This document shows, one piece after another, positions 47,663 to 59,859 of a DNA stretch of 64,000 nt. Source of the DNA: Galerina marginata (lineage: Eukaryota > Basidiomycota > Agaricomycetes > Agaricales > Galerinaceae); assembly GCA_023014335.1 (NCBI GenBank), contig JAECYW010000006.1:3596001-3660000 (forward strand), read 5' to 3'. Under the pieces are notes generated by a model that did no database searches, was not told the DNA's origin, and saw nothing but the letters and a program-made list of their open reading frames with translations. The number at the start of each line of letters is the position of its first letter. Positions within the stretch are counted from its first letter, which is position 1. The position numbers were made by a program, and so were the translations under genes.

Positions 47663-48414
47663 TGATTTGTATGTACCGAATCGCATTTTCCACTGAATGG
47701 TTCAGATTGTCACTCATGTTTTCTTTCTAGAGTTAAATGTACTTCAATAGAATGAACGAGAAGGCGCAGCCTGAATCTTAGATTAAAAATAGAAACTGCC
47801 GACAAATCCCTAGATTCACCGCCATTGAATTTCTCAAGGTTCAAGCCACACCAACTTTGTCGGCGCCACTGTGTTTGCTTGCATTTGAGTTTCTAAATTA
47901 TCTTGCTCTTAACTTCCACCTACACTACTCCCACACCAGCACGAACGTCAGCGCTATTCCAATACAAGATCTCAGCACCGGTGTTAGTTCCACCACCAGC
48001 AAGCATTCTTCCTCTTGATTTCCTGGTCTCGCAGGCGTTGGACCAATAATTTTTATGCTACTGCCATGATGTTTGGGACTTATATGATAGCTTTACTTCT
48101 TTCCCTTCTATCTGTGCGTTCCTCCCATCCGACGCTCACACCAGTATCAAATGGATTAATTATTCCACATGTGTAGCTCTCTGATTTCTATTGTAATTCT
48201 AACAAATTACGAGTCAAGTCCATTCACTGGTGACTGGACGCGACGCGACAAGATCATGTGATGATAATAAGCCCCTGAAAATCAGATCTGAACGATCCAT
48301 CATCATCATCATAGCCTCACTCCATTACCCGCGGAAGCTGCCAAGCAATCCTTTCATCCTTCTTGCCGTGACTTTCATCTCCTTGAGTAAACCGAAACCT
48401 CATATACTTACACA
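47663..48414. other. Intergenic between ZPR1 and UCH genes
   Basis: ZPR1 3' flank and UCH promoter. A short ATCATCATCATC run lies at 48299-48311. Nothing else supported. Confidence 0.4.
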
Positions 48415-49639
48415 ATGTCCAGCTCAACTAGCTCTGAAACTGGCGGCCGTTGGATTCCACTAGAAAGCAACCCAGATGTGAGTGACTGAGGCAGGCTAAT
48501 TTCAAAAATTACGCTTCAGTGCTCATTGTCACTCTCAGGTGTTCAACCTCGTGAGTTCCATGCGAAATTTTGTTCTTGTAGGATCCAACTAGATCCCTAC
48601 CTCGATCAGTGGTCCAAAAAGGCGGGATTGCTCGCCAACAGCGCTCACTTCGTGGATGTTTACGGATTAGATGACGAGGTGCTTATTTTTCTCCCCAACT
48701 CCCATATTATTAGCCAACTCATACTATCTAAAATTTGTCTAGTTGCTGGCTATGGTCCCTCAACCTGTCCGAGCTGTCGTCTTGCTCTTCCCCATCGATC
48801 CAGAAGGCGATAAGAAGCGGACGGTTGAGGATGAAAGAATCGCGAGAGAGGGCCAGCCCAAGATCGATGATACAATCTTTTGGGTCAAGCAAACTGTAGG
48901 TTCCTTCGTTCAACATGTCTGCTTCTAGGAAGATCGTGAAACTAATATCCTATTCGATGTCCTAGATCCCAAATGCATGCGGGACCATCGGGCTCATCCA
49001 TGCTCTCGCAAACGTATGCCGGTTACTACTTGACTAAGAACTTGTCTACTGACGAAATATCCCAGTCTGGCGTAACCTTCGCGCCGACCAGCGTTCTTCA
49101 GAAATTCATCTTCCAGTGCGAAGGTATGCCAACGTTTTGCCTCCTTTCCTCAACCTAATTACTGTCTCTTCCCAGGAAAGACCCCCCTCGAACGCGCCCA
49201 CCTTCTGGAAACAACGCCTTTATTCGCCAACATCCACGCTGAATCTGCCTCTTCCGAGGTTAACCAGACCGCCGCCAAAGTGGATACCGACCTCCACTTC
49301 ACCTGCTTCGTCGAGGCTCCCGACTCCGACTTCCGGAAGGCAGCGAAAGGCGAGAACGTGTCAGAGGAAGCTATTAATGATAAAAAGAACACCGGTATGA
49401 GACTTATTGAGTTGGACGGAAGGAGGGCGGGGCCGGTGGATCATGGAGATTGTAAGGATTTGTTGAAGGTGGGGTTACCATATCTTTGTCGCTGTTGGGC
49501 CCATGGAACTCATCGTGACTCCTTTTTTTATATATCATGATAGGATGTGGCCACTTTGGTGAAAGCACGATACATGTCGGCTTCATCGAGTGTTTATTTC
49601 AGCCTTATGGCTTTGTCGGAAACCCCAGCGGAGAAATAA
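48415..49639 (+). CDS. Ubiquitin C-terminal hydrolase (UCH, peptidase C12), 263 aa
   Basis: A UCHL3/Yuh1-type cysteine protease that removes small adducts from the ubiquitin C-terminus. Eight exons: 48415-48477, 48539-48550, 48610-48678, 48743-48895, 48966-49013, 49066-49123, 49176-49468, 49544-49639. Markers: RWIPLESNPD at the start, FVDVYGLDDELLAMVP, AVVLLFPI, then WVKQTIPNACGTIGLIHA with the oxyanion Gln and catalytic Cys, LHFTCFVEA with the catalytic His, and RLIELDGRRAGPVDHG with the catalytic Asp. The length is typical of short UCHs, and there is no C-terminal extension. Exon 2 is only 12 nt and encodes VFNL; these four residues are needed to keep the family spacing between SNPD and the next helix, so it is a true microexon. 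Confidence 0.93.
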
Positions 49640-50061
49640 AGGTCTCGTCTTGGGCGAACAATTGTACTAGTACCCAACTTCGATGTATGATATGTGGTGT
49701 CGCAACAAATGAATCAATATCGACTAGCAGGACTGGAAATATTCTATGGAAAGTGGGCCAAGGTGGTGAGATTAACGGAACTCTAGGCTGCTGATATAGA
49801 GTGTAAATGGGGGGTGTCGCATCTATGAGTTGTCGTGTGGTCGCAGAAAACGAGATGCTACGTCCGGTCCAAGAAATAGGGTTGCAAAAAAAATATCGCT
49901 ACAACACTGAACAATGAGACAATAGCAAACTCGAGGATCAAAATATTATACCTCCAGCCGCGTCAACAGTCTTGCACCCTCCAAAGAGTCTTGCAAAATA
50001 ATGGGGCAAGCATAACAAAACCTGTCTGGTGGATGAAAAGACGGTGACCGCTACTCAGGAT
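49640..50061. other. Short intergenic between convergent genes
   Basis: Shared 3' region of the UCH and phosphatase genes. No feature seen. Confidence 0.4.
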
Positions 50062-52637
50062 TCACAGCGACTTGTGCTGCAAACCGCCCGGTGCCCTCTC
50101 CACTCCGCTCGTCACCTCCAATCCCAGCTGTTCAAGAGCCTCTCGCCCGCGCGAGGCCCAGTAATCCTGGACGGCGGGATGCTCAAACCATAATTTCTGC
50201 TTGTTCGTGTCTTTGACGCCTTTCGGCGATGAAGGAGAGATAGTCGGACGAGCTGGCGAAGTTGGAACCCCAGTCGATGCTTGTTCGTCATTTTCTTGTT
50301 CTAGGGAAGATGTGGAAATTTGGGATGAGGGAGGTATAATCGAGGCTCCAGGCGAGGATGGTGGCAAGATTCCTGGCGACCCAGGGGAGGATGGTGCAGG
50401 TGGCAACGACGTTTGTCGGGCAGATAGCGGTGCCTGTATTTCAAAATCTGTGTCTTGGTCCTCCTCAATCTTCCTTCTTTTTGCATGCCCTTGCACATCC
50501 GAGGGCGACCCATCGCGGATCGGCGGCGTGTGTATCGCCTTCCTTGTCTGTGTCGCCGCTCGCTCCCCATCGTCGGGAAGGACACCGACATCTAAAGTAG
50601 GAGTAGAAGTAGGTGAAGATGCGGCAGTAGGGATGTGTAGCAATCCACCAGAGTGCATCCAGCTTGCGACGTTTTCCTCGTGTTTGAGATGGTCCAGGAT
50701 ACCAATGACAGCAAGGAGGGTCGGGTCGTATTGTATCGGTGCTTCTACTGGGATAGGCTCCTCGGATGCTCGTCTGTCACCCACTGCCGAAGTTGATTCA
50801 GGAAGTTGAACGTCGGGTTTCTCCTGGATGAGTTCGTTGCCCGACACAGACGTCGATGACGGAGCTGACGCAGAGGCGGAATTCGAGCCAGATGCCCGTT
50901 GCTGGGCCGCCAGGCTCATGAACGCCTCTATCTCCTTCTCCTCCCTTTCCACCCTCTGCCTTTCCCTTTTCTCCATCCTTCTCAGCTTCCGCCGCGCATG
51001 GGAGTTCGATGTCTTCTCTGAGTTGTCACCGGCTGGGTCTTGAATACTCGACTCGTCGACGAGCTTGCCCTGGATCATCACGACCTCACGCGAAACGCGT
51101 TTGACGACCTCCTCCGTGTTGACCATCTGCCCATCGACCATGACGATCTCACGAGTCACACTTTTCACGTTTGGGTCGAACGTGGTCGTCTCCATCACGG
51201 CAGCCGCATCCTCTATCTTGTCTACTTCTGGCATAAACTCGCCGACGTCGCCCTGATTTTCGAGGGCCTTCCTTTTCTCGTGCGCCTGTTTTGCACGTCC
51301 TGCAGCCCACTCCCAATCAGCAACCGCCAAATCGAGCCTCCGCATCTCCTGTACGTATTCGGGTATGCAGAGGTGGTTCCACGGTTGGAGGATGGCCTTG
51401 AGTGGGGAGTCATCTACAAGGAGGGTGGTCTTGGCCGAGTGGCGAGGTTTATCTTCCTCTCGAGTGAGTGAAGGGCTGGCTGCTGGGGGAGGCTGTATTT
51501 CGGCGTCGTCGAATGGCATAACGGAGGACAAATCGACGGCACCAGGTGGTGGCGGAGGAGGAGGAGGAAGAGCAGAGAGTTCGGCCCACGGTTTTTCTAG
51601 ATCTTTGACGGTTTGGGTTTTCTGGTCTGGGCGACAGAAAAAAATTAACGATCCAAAATCGGAAAAGGAGTATGAACCACAATCAGCTCACAATAATCAT
51701 CCCCGCTTAACCCAAGCGTATCTCTCGCCCAGACTGCCTTGAGCTCCTTTCTTCGTTCCTTAAAAGATTTCTGAACCATGTCGTCCACGCTGTGCGGTTG
51801 TGCTGAGCTCCATACCATTACGTCCAGCCATTTCTTGGTATCCGGGTGAAGAACGTAAGACACAAATGAGGAGAGGTACGGTCGAGGATGAACAGTCCTC
51901 AGCGGGCGTTGTTGGGTCGGGTTGGCGTATGGATTCCGTTTCTGGTGGGCACTTCGTAAAACGAGGGTGCCATTTAAATCAAGGACAATGAGTTTGCGTG
52001 ACGATGTGGGGTCGTCTAGATGCTGCGATGGATGGAGGGAGGTGGCAAGATATTCTTTTGTTGGCTTTGTTCGCCTAGGGGGTGGAGGGGGAGGTAGATC
52101 TATATGTGAAGGCCGGGGCGGAGGCGGACGAGGTACAAATTTTGGAGGTAGAAAATAGACGTTGGACGAAGACGCTGCTGGCGACGCAGATCGCCGTTCA
52201 TTTTCTGGTTGTTGTCGGTAGGTGCTGTACGACCTGCTGCTGATTTCGCCGTGTCCGCGGCCTCTACTCTCGTAGTCTGTTGTTCGCGAGCTAGACGCGG
52301 TGGAACGATCATGTGGGTCGCTGTTTCGCCCGGAATATTCGTCGTACACAGGCGATCCTCTTCTCCTCATTTGTTGCGTTCGTCTCTCATACTCGTATTC
52401 CCGCCGAGATTCGTATTTCCTCTCGGAGCCCCCAAAGACAGCCTCACCGGGGTATCTTGATTCGTCGTCATATACACGATGATGTGGCTGGTCACTCCTT
52501 GGATTGCTATGGTGTAAAGATATCGAGTCCCCCATGGCATGTTCGCCCCTCGGCGCTTCACCGCGATCCCAATCAGCGTAAGCCTCTGGCTCTCCATAGC
52601 CATACCTATCTCTCCAAGGGCCTCGACTAGGACTCAT
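50062..52637 (-). CDS. FCP1/NIF-type HAD phosphatase-like protein, about 836 aa
   Basis: Two exons, 52637-51692 and 51626-50062. The N-terminus (first ~200 residues) is low-complexity and Arg/Ser/Tyr/Pro-rich with a PPPPP stretch. The FCP1 homology (NIF) domain follows: KLIVLDLNGTLVLRS (motif I), a VHPRPYLSSFVSYVL block, DVMVWSSAQPHSVDDMV (motif II), and TTLLVDDSPLKAILQPWNHL (motif III with the DD pair), which comes after the intron and a Pro-rich insert (LSALPPPPPPPPG). Motif I is D-x-N-G-T where active phosphatases have D-x-D-x-T/V. The first, nucleophilic Asp is kept, the second (acid/base) is Asn. The long C-terminus has a charged coiled coil (RRKLRRMEKRERQRVEREEK) and Ser/Pro-rich tails. 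Role could be Ser phosphatase acting on RNA polymerase II or other proteins, or a binding-only relative. Start chosen at the first ATG, MSPSRGPW. Confidence 0.8.
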
Positions 52638-54806
52638 ATTTGGATTTACGAAGGATGAAGCCCTTCCAGCAAGGAAACGACGCGACAGGAAAGACGAAAT
52701 TCTGGCGGAGTGAAGGTGGTGGTTGGGAGGGAGTTCAAGGTCTTCCAAAAATGGTGTTCACTTTTTTCCTGAGCCGGGCCGCACAGCCGCAGGTGAATTT
52801 CGTACTGTCCTTGCCTTGCTTTTGCCGGAAGATCCAGAGAGCATTCAAACTTACCTCCAAAAATTAGCGGACTGACTTACCTCGTCAAGGAAAAAAGGAA
52901 ATACTCGAATCGTTACAGCTAACGACAAAATGGTAGGGCATCCGAGGAAAATGACGACCTCTATTTGGATCAGAGCAAGATCGGAGTAGGAGCTTGTGCA
53001 AGCCAGTGGGGTGGTGATTCGCCCATTGTAGCTTCATCATTTTTCTGGAACGCGCTGCAATTTTGTCGTTAGCTGTAGCGTAGTTGTAAAGAAATCAATG
53101 GTGAGTGCGCAACGGATAGTCTCTTTTTGGATGGAACAGAGGTTCAGGACGTCTGAAGAAATTGAACGCATGGTCTGCTCAATTGAGAAGACCGTTAAAT
53201 TCAGAGGAGACGGTAAAGCCTTTCCTAGACTGAACGAGCGGCTTCCTAGAGGTAGACCATGGAGGTTCGATCAATCAAAGGTGCAGGAATAGAGCTGACG
53301 AGCTCTTAAATCCGTCAATCAAATCATCAAGCCATTCGCTCGCCACAGCAATACGGTCAAAGCGTTGGAAAACCTGCGACCATTAGAGGGAGCAATAGTG
53401 CCGTTTTTGTTGAGAACAGCCAAATCAGAGGGAAACCTCAAGGGAAGCCAGTCGAGCAGCTAGCAAAGAACCAAGCTCCATGGAGTTCCGACGGTGGACA
53501 GACAGAACAGCAACAAGAGAGACCAGATTCCAAGCCCCAATATTTTAGGAAGGGAGTGACGTAGCCGGCAAGCGGTTCCTTGGAGGCGACTTGCCAAAAT
53601 GATGGAAAAAACGTGGATATATGCGCGCTTACCTGGCTGAATGTGGATATATGCCCCCTAATCAATGTATATGCGAATGGAATTTCGGATAAATGGATTG
53701 GATGAATGTTCAGGAGCTAGAAAGCCATGATTGGGAAGACTAGACCCCGGAAGAGGTCGCCAGAGCAAACGTGAGCAGGTGATATTCAGTGTGAGCACCG
53801 AAGACATAGACTCCAGAAGCAGGCAGAAGACAGACAGATAGAATGTGAGGTGGTAGTTGAAATAGAGCACGCTCTTGTCGATAGAGATGTCAAGCTGGAT
53901 ATATGCGCTGAAGACTGCCGAGGCGAATCCTCACACCTTTGAAAACCGACAACCACAGATACAACCCTCCGAGCAACCAGAAGCACAAGTTGTAGGCACA
54001 TTAAAGCTTCAAATCTTACAAGAAAATAGCCCCAGTATTCAGAGCAAGGTCCAAAGCCAGTGAAGCACCATAGGCGTCAGGCTAGTCCAACAGCTTAGTC
54101 GAGAGATATACGGCCAGTTCGAACCTGAGCATGAGCTGAAGACAACTCAAAAGACAGTCCACCACTCTCAAGCTGGTCATGAATGACAAAAAAGGGGAAA
54201 TCTTTGAAGGGAAAAACCAAGATGGTGGTGTAAAGGCAAGAAGGATTGAGGAATAACGACCCCTGTCGAGCCAAATTCTAGACGCGTCGCCATCACGTGC
54301 TAAATTTATCCTGTTACGTAATTAGCTTCGGTCATTGTCTTCGACTCTTCGCCAACTTTCCTCCAACTTTTTTCTACTCTAATAGTAACAATTATATCAT
54401 TCGCTGCTACACAATCCGTGATTCCTTCGCAACAAAATCAAGTACCTTCTGGTTGACTCGGGTTGACTGCAGACTTTTCCCCGAAATGTCGCAAGATGAC
54501 TCCAATACAAATATCAAAATATCGCGTGTAGGCCAGCTCATACATCCCAGAGGAACTGACCATCTATGATAGCGAAACAAGTCAACAAGGAGGTATCGCT
54601 TTAGCGCTTCTCGCTTGGAATCCATGTCGAATGACTTGAATTTATGGTTTGGACAAGCCCCTGGTCGTCGAGCAGCTTTTTTTCCAGGGCAGTGTCCGCG
54701 GTTTCGGAACCGCAACTGTCATTTACATGGATACCTAAAACTTGACCATCCTTTGGAGGTAAGCTATTCCAAACCTCTTCCTCAACCAATACCTCCCTGA
54801 ACTCTG
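52638..54806. other. 2.2-kb gap, possible degraded mobile DNA
   Basis: 52638-53040 is the phosphatase promoter. 53098-54100 is A/G-rich with several long but interrupted open frames (for example SAQRIVSFWMEQRFRTSEEI) and unusual composition. The phrase GTGGATATATGC occurs at 53612 and again about 30 bp later, and GGATATATGCGC at 53896. This looks like a relic of a repeated element, but no transposase or polymerase motif is seen. 54300-54806 is a promoter-like T/C-rich region. Confidence 0.35.
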
Positions 54807-56828
54807 ATGGCCACAACTGCAGCTCCTCCCTCGTTCGAGGCCGGCGTCAACATTATCAACCTTGACACCTCCGAGACCAGCAAAATATCCAACGTCAACT
54901 TGTACTCCGGCCGAGCAGAGATTTCGCGCTTGTACAAGTTTGCGGCAGCTACTGGTGCGAACAAACTGGTGATTACATGTTTACCAGATGTTCTGGAGAA
55001 CGATACACTTCGGTCAGTACAAATCTTCAACCATCTTGAAGCTACAGGCGTTTTGACGATGGTGACAGGGTTGAAGGACGGGGTGCAGGAATAATTCACG
55101 ATGTCTCTGTCGCCTTTGCACCACCCGTAAAACCGCCGACAACATCTGAGGCTCTGTCGTCCCTTCTTTCAAAGAAGGAGGAACTCGATTATTCCATTGC
55201 ACGCTCCAAGAGGTGCCTCCAAGGTCTCGAAAAATACCTTGGCACTCTCAATGTCGACCACGTCGAGGTCTCGCAGGTGTCGGCTGTCGTTGACAACTAT
55301 GACACCACGACTGCAAAATTTGAGACGAGAATTATGCAATTGGAGAAGGAACTCGTCGTCGTTCAGGCCGCTATCCAGACGGAAAAAACAAACCTCCAAA
55401 GTCAGGGTGCCTTGAAACCCCAACTTCGAAAAATTGCAACCATAGGTTTCTTTGCGGATCAAGCTGGCGACTTTGAAATTCGTCTCATTTATGGCAAGTT
55501 CTTATGGCGTTTTCCCCCTAAACCTGAATGACCCTTCACAATAGTCGTTGGGTCTGCTACCTGGAATGCGACCTATGATGTTCGCGTTTCAACCCAATCG
55601 AAAGAAACGCCTGTCCAGATATTCTATAAAGCAGCCATTTCACAGTCGACTGGAGAGGTACCGTATTCTGTCCGATGGAGTCCAGAAATACTCACAGATC
55701 TCCTTCCCCTAGATATGGAATGACGTGCCCTTAACTTTAGAAACAGCCTCGCCGTCCTTTGGATCAGCTCTACCCAGTATCTACCCATGGAAGCTCTCGG
55801 TTTACAAGCCACCAGTCCCAGCCCGGAAGAAATCAAGCATGAAAGTCTTCAGAAAAGGTGCTCCAAGTTCTGCCCCTAAAACAGCTGAAGAATTGGAAGA
55901 AAGCGATGATGACATGGGATTCGGCCTTTTTGATGATGGCCCTGCCCTCGACCTCGGTCTGTCATTCGCCCAGGTTACTTCGAAGGGTGATCTCAGCGCA
56001 ACTTTCCTTATTCCTGGGCTTGTCACTGTTCCATCCGACGGGGCAAACCATACCTTCACCATCAGAAACCTTGACCTTCAAGCGAAACTTTCATGGATCT
56101 CGATTCCCAAGCATGACACGACCACACGACTGACTGTACGTACAAACGTCCCTTCATGTCGCTTATTGCATGCTGACATCTTGCAAAGGCGAAGATTAGC
56201 AACAACTCCGAGTATACTCTCATACCTGGGAAGGCGAACATATACGTGGATGGAAGCTTTATCTCGTCAATCAATTTGCCTCTCGTCAGCCCTAGTGAAA
56301 CCTTCGACTGTCCACTTGGGTAAGCGTCAAGACTTTCAATGTTGCGTATTTGCCCTAATCTTCCTAAAAACCAGAACGGACCAATCCATTCGGATCGTAT
56401 ACCAACCTCGCGAGTCGAAGGCATCGAAATCGGGATTCTATAGCAAGGCATCTAACACGACCTACAGTCAGCGAATCACCATACACAACACCAAACCGGC
56501 GACGGTCAACGAACTAATCATCATCGATCAAATTCCAGTCTCAGAGGATTCTCAGATATCTGTCGTTTTGAAAGCCCCTCGTCTGACGTTTCCCGAACTT
56601 GGCACGTTGGCTGGCGAGCCAAAAGTGCCTCCTTCGGTCTCCGTGGAAGACGGGGTGAAGGCTGTTTGGCACGACTCGAGCGACACAGGAGATATTTCGG
56701 CTCTTGGGAAGGATGGAAAATTGAAGTGGATATGCTCACTCGCCTCTCAGAAGAAGTTGAACCTTCTACTTCAATGGGAGGTATCGTTCCCTGCTCAAAC
56801 GGTCGTCGTTGGGCTCAACACGCGTTAG
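54807..56828 (+). CDS. DUF4140/DUF4139 domain protein, 583 aa
   Basis: Six exons: 54807-55012, 55069-55493, 55545-55657, 55713-56135, 56189-56319, 56375-56828; all in phase. The N-terminal DUF4140-type domain contains VNLYSGRAEISRLYKF and KLVITCLPDVLENDTLRVEG. A helical coiled-coil segment (KKEELDYSIARSKRCLQGLE to LEKELVVVQAAIQTEKTNLQ) follows. The C-terminal DUF4139 region has SATWNATYDVRVSTQSKET, FYKAAISQSTGEIWNDVPLTLETASP and NNSEYTLIPGKANIYVDGSF. Homologues occur in bacteria and fungi and are called mucoidy inhibitor A-like; the biochemical function is not settled. Intron 2 begins with GC (TATG then GCAAGT) rather than GT, and the reading frame is only kept with this GC-AG intron. Confidence 0.85.
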
Positions 56829-57070
56829 AATGTGTATCAAATTACAAAATCACTTTGCCCGAGTTATTTCCCGTCCCTTTATCAATTTTACTGGGTTTGT
56901 TACCCATAAGTAAAGTCATCAGTAATTACAGTTTAACCCCTTGTGCCAGGGTTTAAATTTGACAAGAATTGGCCGGGCGAGTACGTGGTCCACGGCACAC
57001 CGGCACGAGAAACGTACTTCAACGATCAACGAAGTGCTTAACTCTTAACCACATCCATCATAATCCTACA

Positions 57071-58654
57071 ATGGCTAAACAAGACAAATACTCGATGAAG
57101 ATATCCTCAAACCCTAGCAAGGACCCCAATCCTATCGCTGAAGGCTCTAAACCAGCTCATTGGATAGACAAATCCGGTACAGCGTTCCAGAACCCTTGGA
57201 AAAGCTTCCGTCCTCACTCACTGGGCGATAGGCTTAGTGTAAGAATATCTGCCTCTATCAACTCAAAAGTCAAAATGCTCACAACCTTCCAGCTACTTCC
57301 AAGCGCTATGTCGTTTCCTTCTGCACCCAAGAACATCGCAGAGCTCATACCCATACGCCAGCCTACCTGGGGTGCTGTTAAACCCACTGACCCCAAAGGC
57401 GAGGACAGTAGCACACAACCAGAAGGCGACGCGAACAGCAAGATTAAGACCACCTGGCTTGGACATGCGTGCTTCCTTGTCGAGCTTCCGTCGCACCTTA
57501 ATACAACGGAGAACGGAAGAGGCGTCCGAATCCTCTTTGACCCCGTATTCAGCGATCGTTGTTCCCCAAGTCAGTGGGTGGGTCCTAAGCGGTATACACG
57601 TAAGGAAATCCTCTTCTTTCACATGTGGCCATGAAGCCTGACCTCCGTTTCGCAGCGCCTCCCTGTAAAATCGAGGAGATCCCAGAAATTGACGCTGTTG
57701 TCATATCTGTAAGCAGCGCTGTGCTTCATCACCTCGTCGTCGCTGACCGCACATTTTTTATTCACGCTAGCACAACCATTACGACCAGTTGCGTAAAGTG
57801 TATTATATTCCTTATTACCCTCAAAGCTGACGCCCGCTCCTTTCTGAATCACAGTTTAGATACCCACACCATTCAAACGTTGCTCAAACGGACGTCGCGA
57901 ACGCCTCACTTCTTCGCTCCTCTGGGAAACGCGGCGTACTTCAAATCTCTAAACGTTCCAACTTCCCATACCCACATCATGGACTGGTGGGAGTCTAAAC
58001 GATTGGTCCTGAGCAACTCTGACGATAAGAAGACCCTTGCTGTCGATATTACATGTACACCAGGCCAACATTTCACTGGACGGTCGTTGACAGATACTTT
58101 CAAGTCGCTTTGGGCTGGATGGGTTGTCGAGGAAGTGCAAGATGGGCAACCTGAGCCATCTCGAACGCCCACCAAGGTCTACTTCGCAGGAGACACTGGA
58201 TATCGTGCGGTCAGGGACGGGCAGAATGAGGATGAAGTACCAGTGTGTCCTGCCTTTGAGACAATTGGGAATAAGTTCGGCGGGTTTGACGTTGCACTTA
58301 TTCCTATCGGGTGAATTCTTTATGTTCTGGCACGTAGGTGCGGCCTCTGACTTCCTCTTTATAGGGCATATCTTCCCCGCCAGTTTATGTCTCCGATCCA
58401 TTGCGCACCTCAAGACAGTGTTCGATTATTCAAAGATATCAAGGCGAAAAAGGCAGTCGGCATGCATTGGGGGTAAGTGTTGTATATTTTTTGTTAATCT
58501 TTTTATGTAATAATTACGCCCATCCAGGACGTGGATATTAACGGGAGAAGATGTTGTCGAACCGCCGAAACGCCTTGCGGAGGAGTGCAAGAAGGCCGGA
58601 ATTGAAGAAGGCGCGTTTACCGTCTGCGACATTGGCCAGACGCTGTGGTTCTAG
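57071..58654 (+). CDS. NAPE-PLD-like metallo-beta-lactamase protein
   Basis: A metallo-beta-lactamase-fold hydrolase related to N-acyl-phosphatidylethanolamine phospholipase D (yeast Fmp30 group), thought to act on membrane phospholipids. Blocks: FQNPWKSFRPHS, TTWLGHACFLVELP, VRILFDPVFSDRCSPSQWVGPKR, IDAVVISHNHYDQL (metal loop), TPHFFAPLGNAAYF, DWWES, CTPGQHFTGRS (third His), VYFAGDTGYR (bridging Asp), VALIPIGAYLPRQFMSPIH, KKAVGMHWGTW (last His). The loop normally reads HxHxDH; here it is H-N-H-Y-D-Q, so the sixth position is Gln. Six or seven exons, among them a 22-nt exon at 57771-57792. The 54-nt stretch 57239-57292 has GT-AG ends and no stop, so it is probably an intron that could be retained in frame. 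The other ligands are intact, so activity may be altered rather than lost. Confidence 0.85.
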
Positions 58655-59859
58655 ATGCCTACGCCTCTGGGGTGGAGGGTGACTATTCTGGTTTGTTTTT
58701 CGATCCTTAATATGCTTTGGACGGCTTTGCTTCGACAGATTTTTGTATATATCCAGATTCTACTGCTTTGAAACAATACCACTGGTGGAGGATAGCATTC
58801 TTCCCATTTTATTCCAAGTCTGACGGGGCCATTGAACCGCAGATAAGTCGTGCATCTCAGAATAGACAGATTGCTGAGCAAGTGAAATGGTCGAGATTGC
58901 TTGAGGCCTTCAATTAATAATAGCTCAAAGCCCTTCAGCACTCGGGGTCAATGAAATTGCTCCAAAAGACTATTTTGAATTTCTTGATCGATCCGTCGGA
59001 GTGGCACTGTCAATGCAGAGTTAATGTCCCGGCTCTCTTTTCCGTTATTCCCGTCCCGAAAAACGGCAGGCGAACACAAGCCTCACTGCGGTTGCTCCTA
59101 ACGGTCAAATGTCCGACATTTACCATCCACTGGCCTCGGGGCAGACTCCCAAATCTACTTGGACATTTCATGATGAGGACTGCGATCGACGATAAGAGGC
59201 TTCTGTATTGAATCTGTATTGCTCAGAGAGTGATGACTGCAATACCAAGCTTCGGAACTTATTCCACCCACAGATCCTGCCGCTTTCAAAAGTGAGTGCG
59301 CATTGCACACGACGAAGAAATCAGTAGCACACGTATCAGAATGCCTTTGGAATGCCTGTGTACATAGATCGAATGCGCGGATGTTCCTGGCACAGCGATT
59401 TGGAGACTATCTATCGGACTGAAGGAATACATGAGGTGCCTAAGGTTCATGTAGATGTGAGCATATTATTCCGATGGCAAAATACGAGAATTATTTCATC
59501 GAACTTATGGCAAGAATGCACCAATAATCAACGCCTTGAAGGCAAGCGAAAGTCTGTAATTTGATTGTAATACTGTAGGCTATAAAGACCTTTGGTGAAT
59601 TCTTAAGCGAGAAGGTTGTGAAAATACTTGAATGCTCTACCGCCTTTCTACAAGCTTTCTAATTCTTTTAGAGCCTGATCTGACGAAGTCCTTCAAACCA
59701 TCAACTTTCAAGGAACGGTCAAGATTTTCGGGTTTGTTTCCATATTTAGCAAGGCACGATAATTTGGTGTTGCTGTAACTGTGTAAGCACCGAACTTGGT
59801 TGTGTCCACCATCATCCACAGCGCCGGTCGATCCATCTCTGGTCGACTGCCGTTTCAAA
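58655..59859. other. Intergenic, 1.2 kb, nothing supported
   Basis: 3' flank of the NAPE-PLD-like gene and promoter of the WDR48 gene. No convincing open frames, repeats or RNA genes. Confidence 0.4.

Noticed and set aside
50201..50809. Long open frame on the plus strand
   Set aside because: Antisense to the phosphatase-like gene; it is a by-product of its codon use and has no domain or splice support.
59637..59858. Separate small gene on the minus strand before WDR48
   Set aside because: Short, no splice or domain signal, and it covers the WDR48 promoter.
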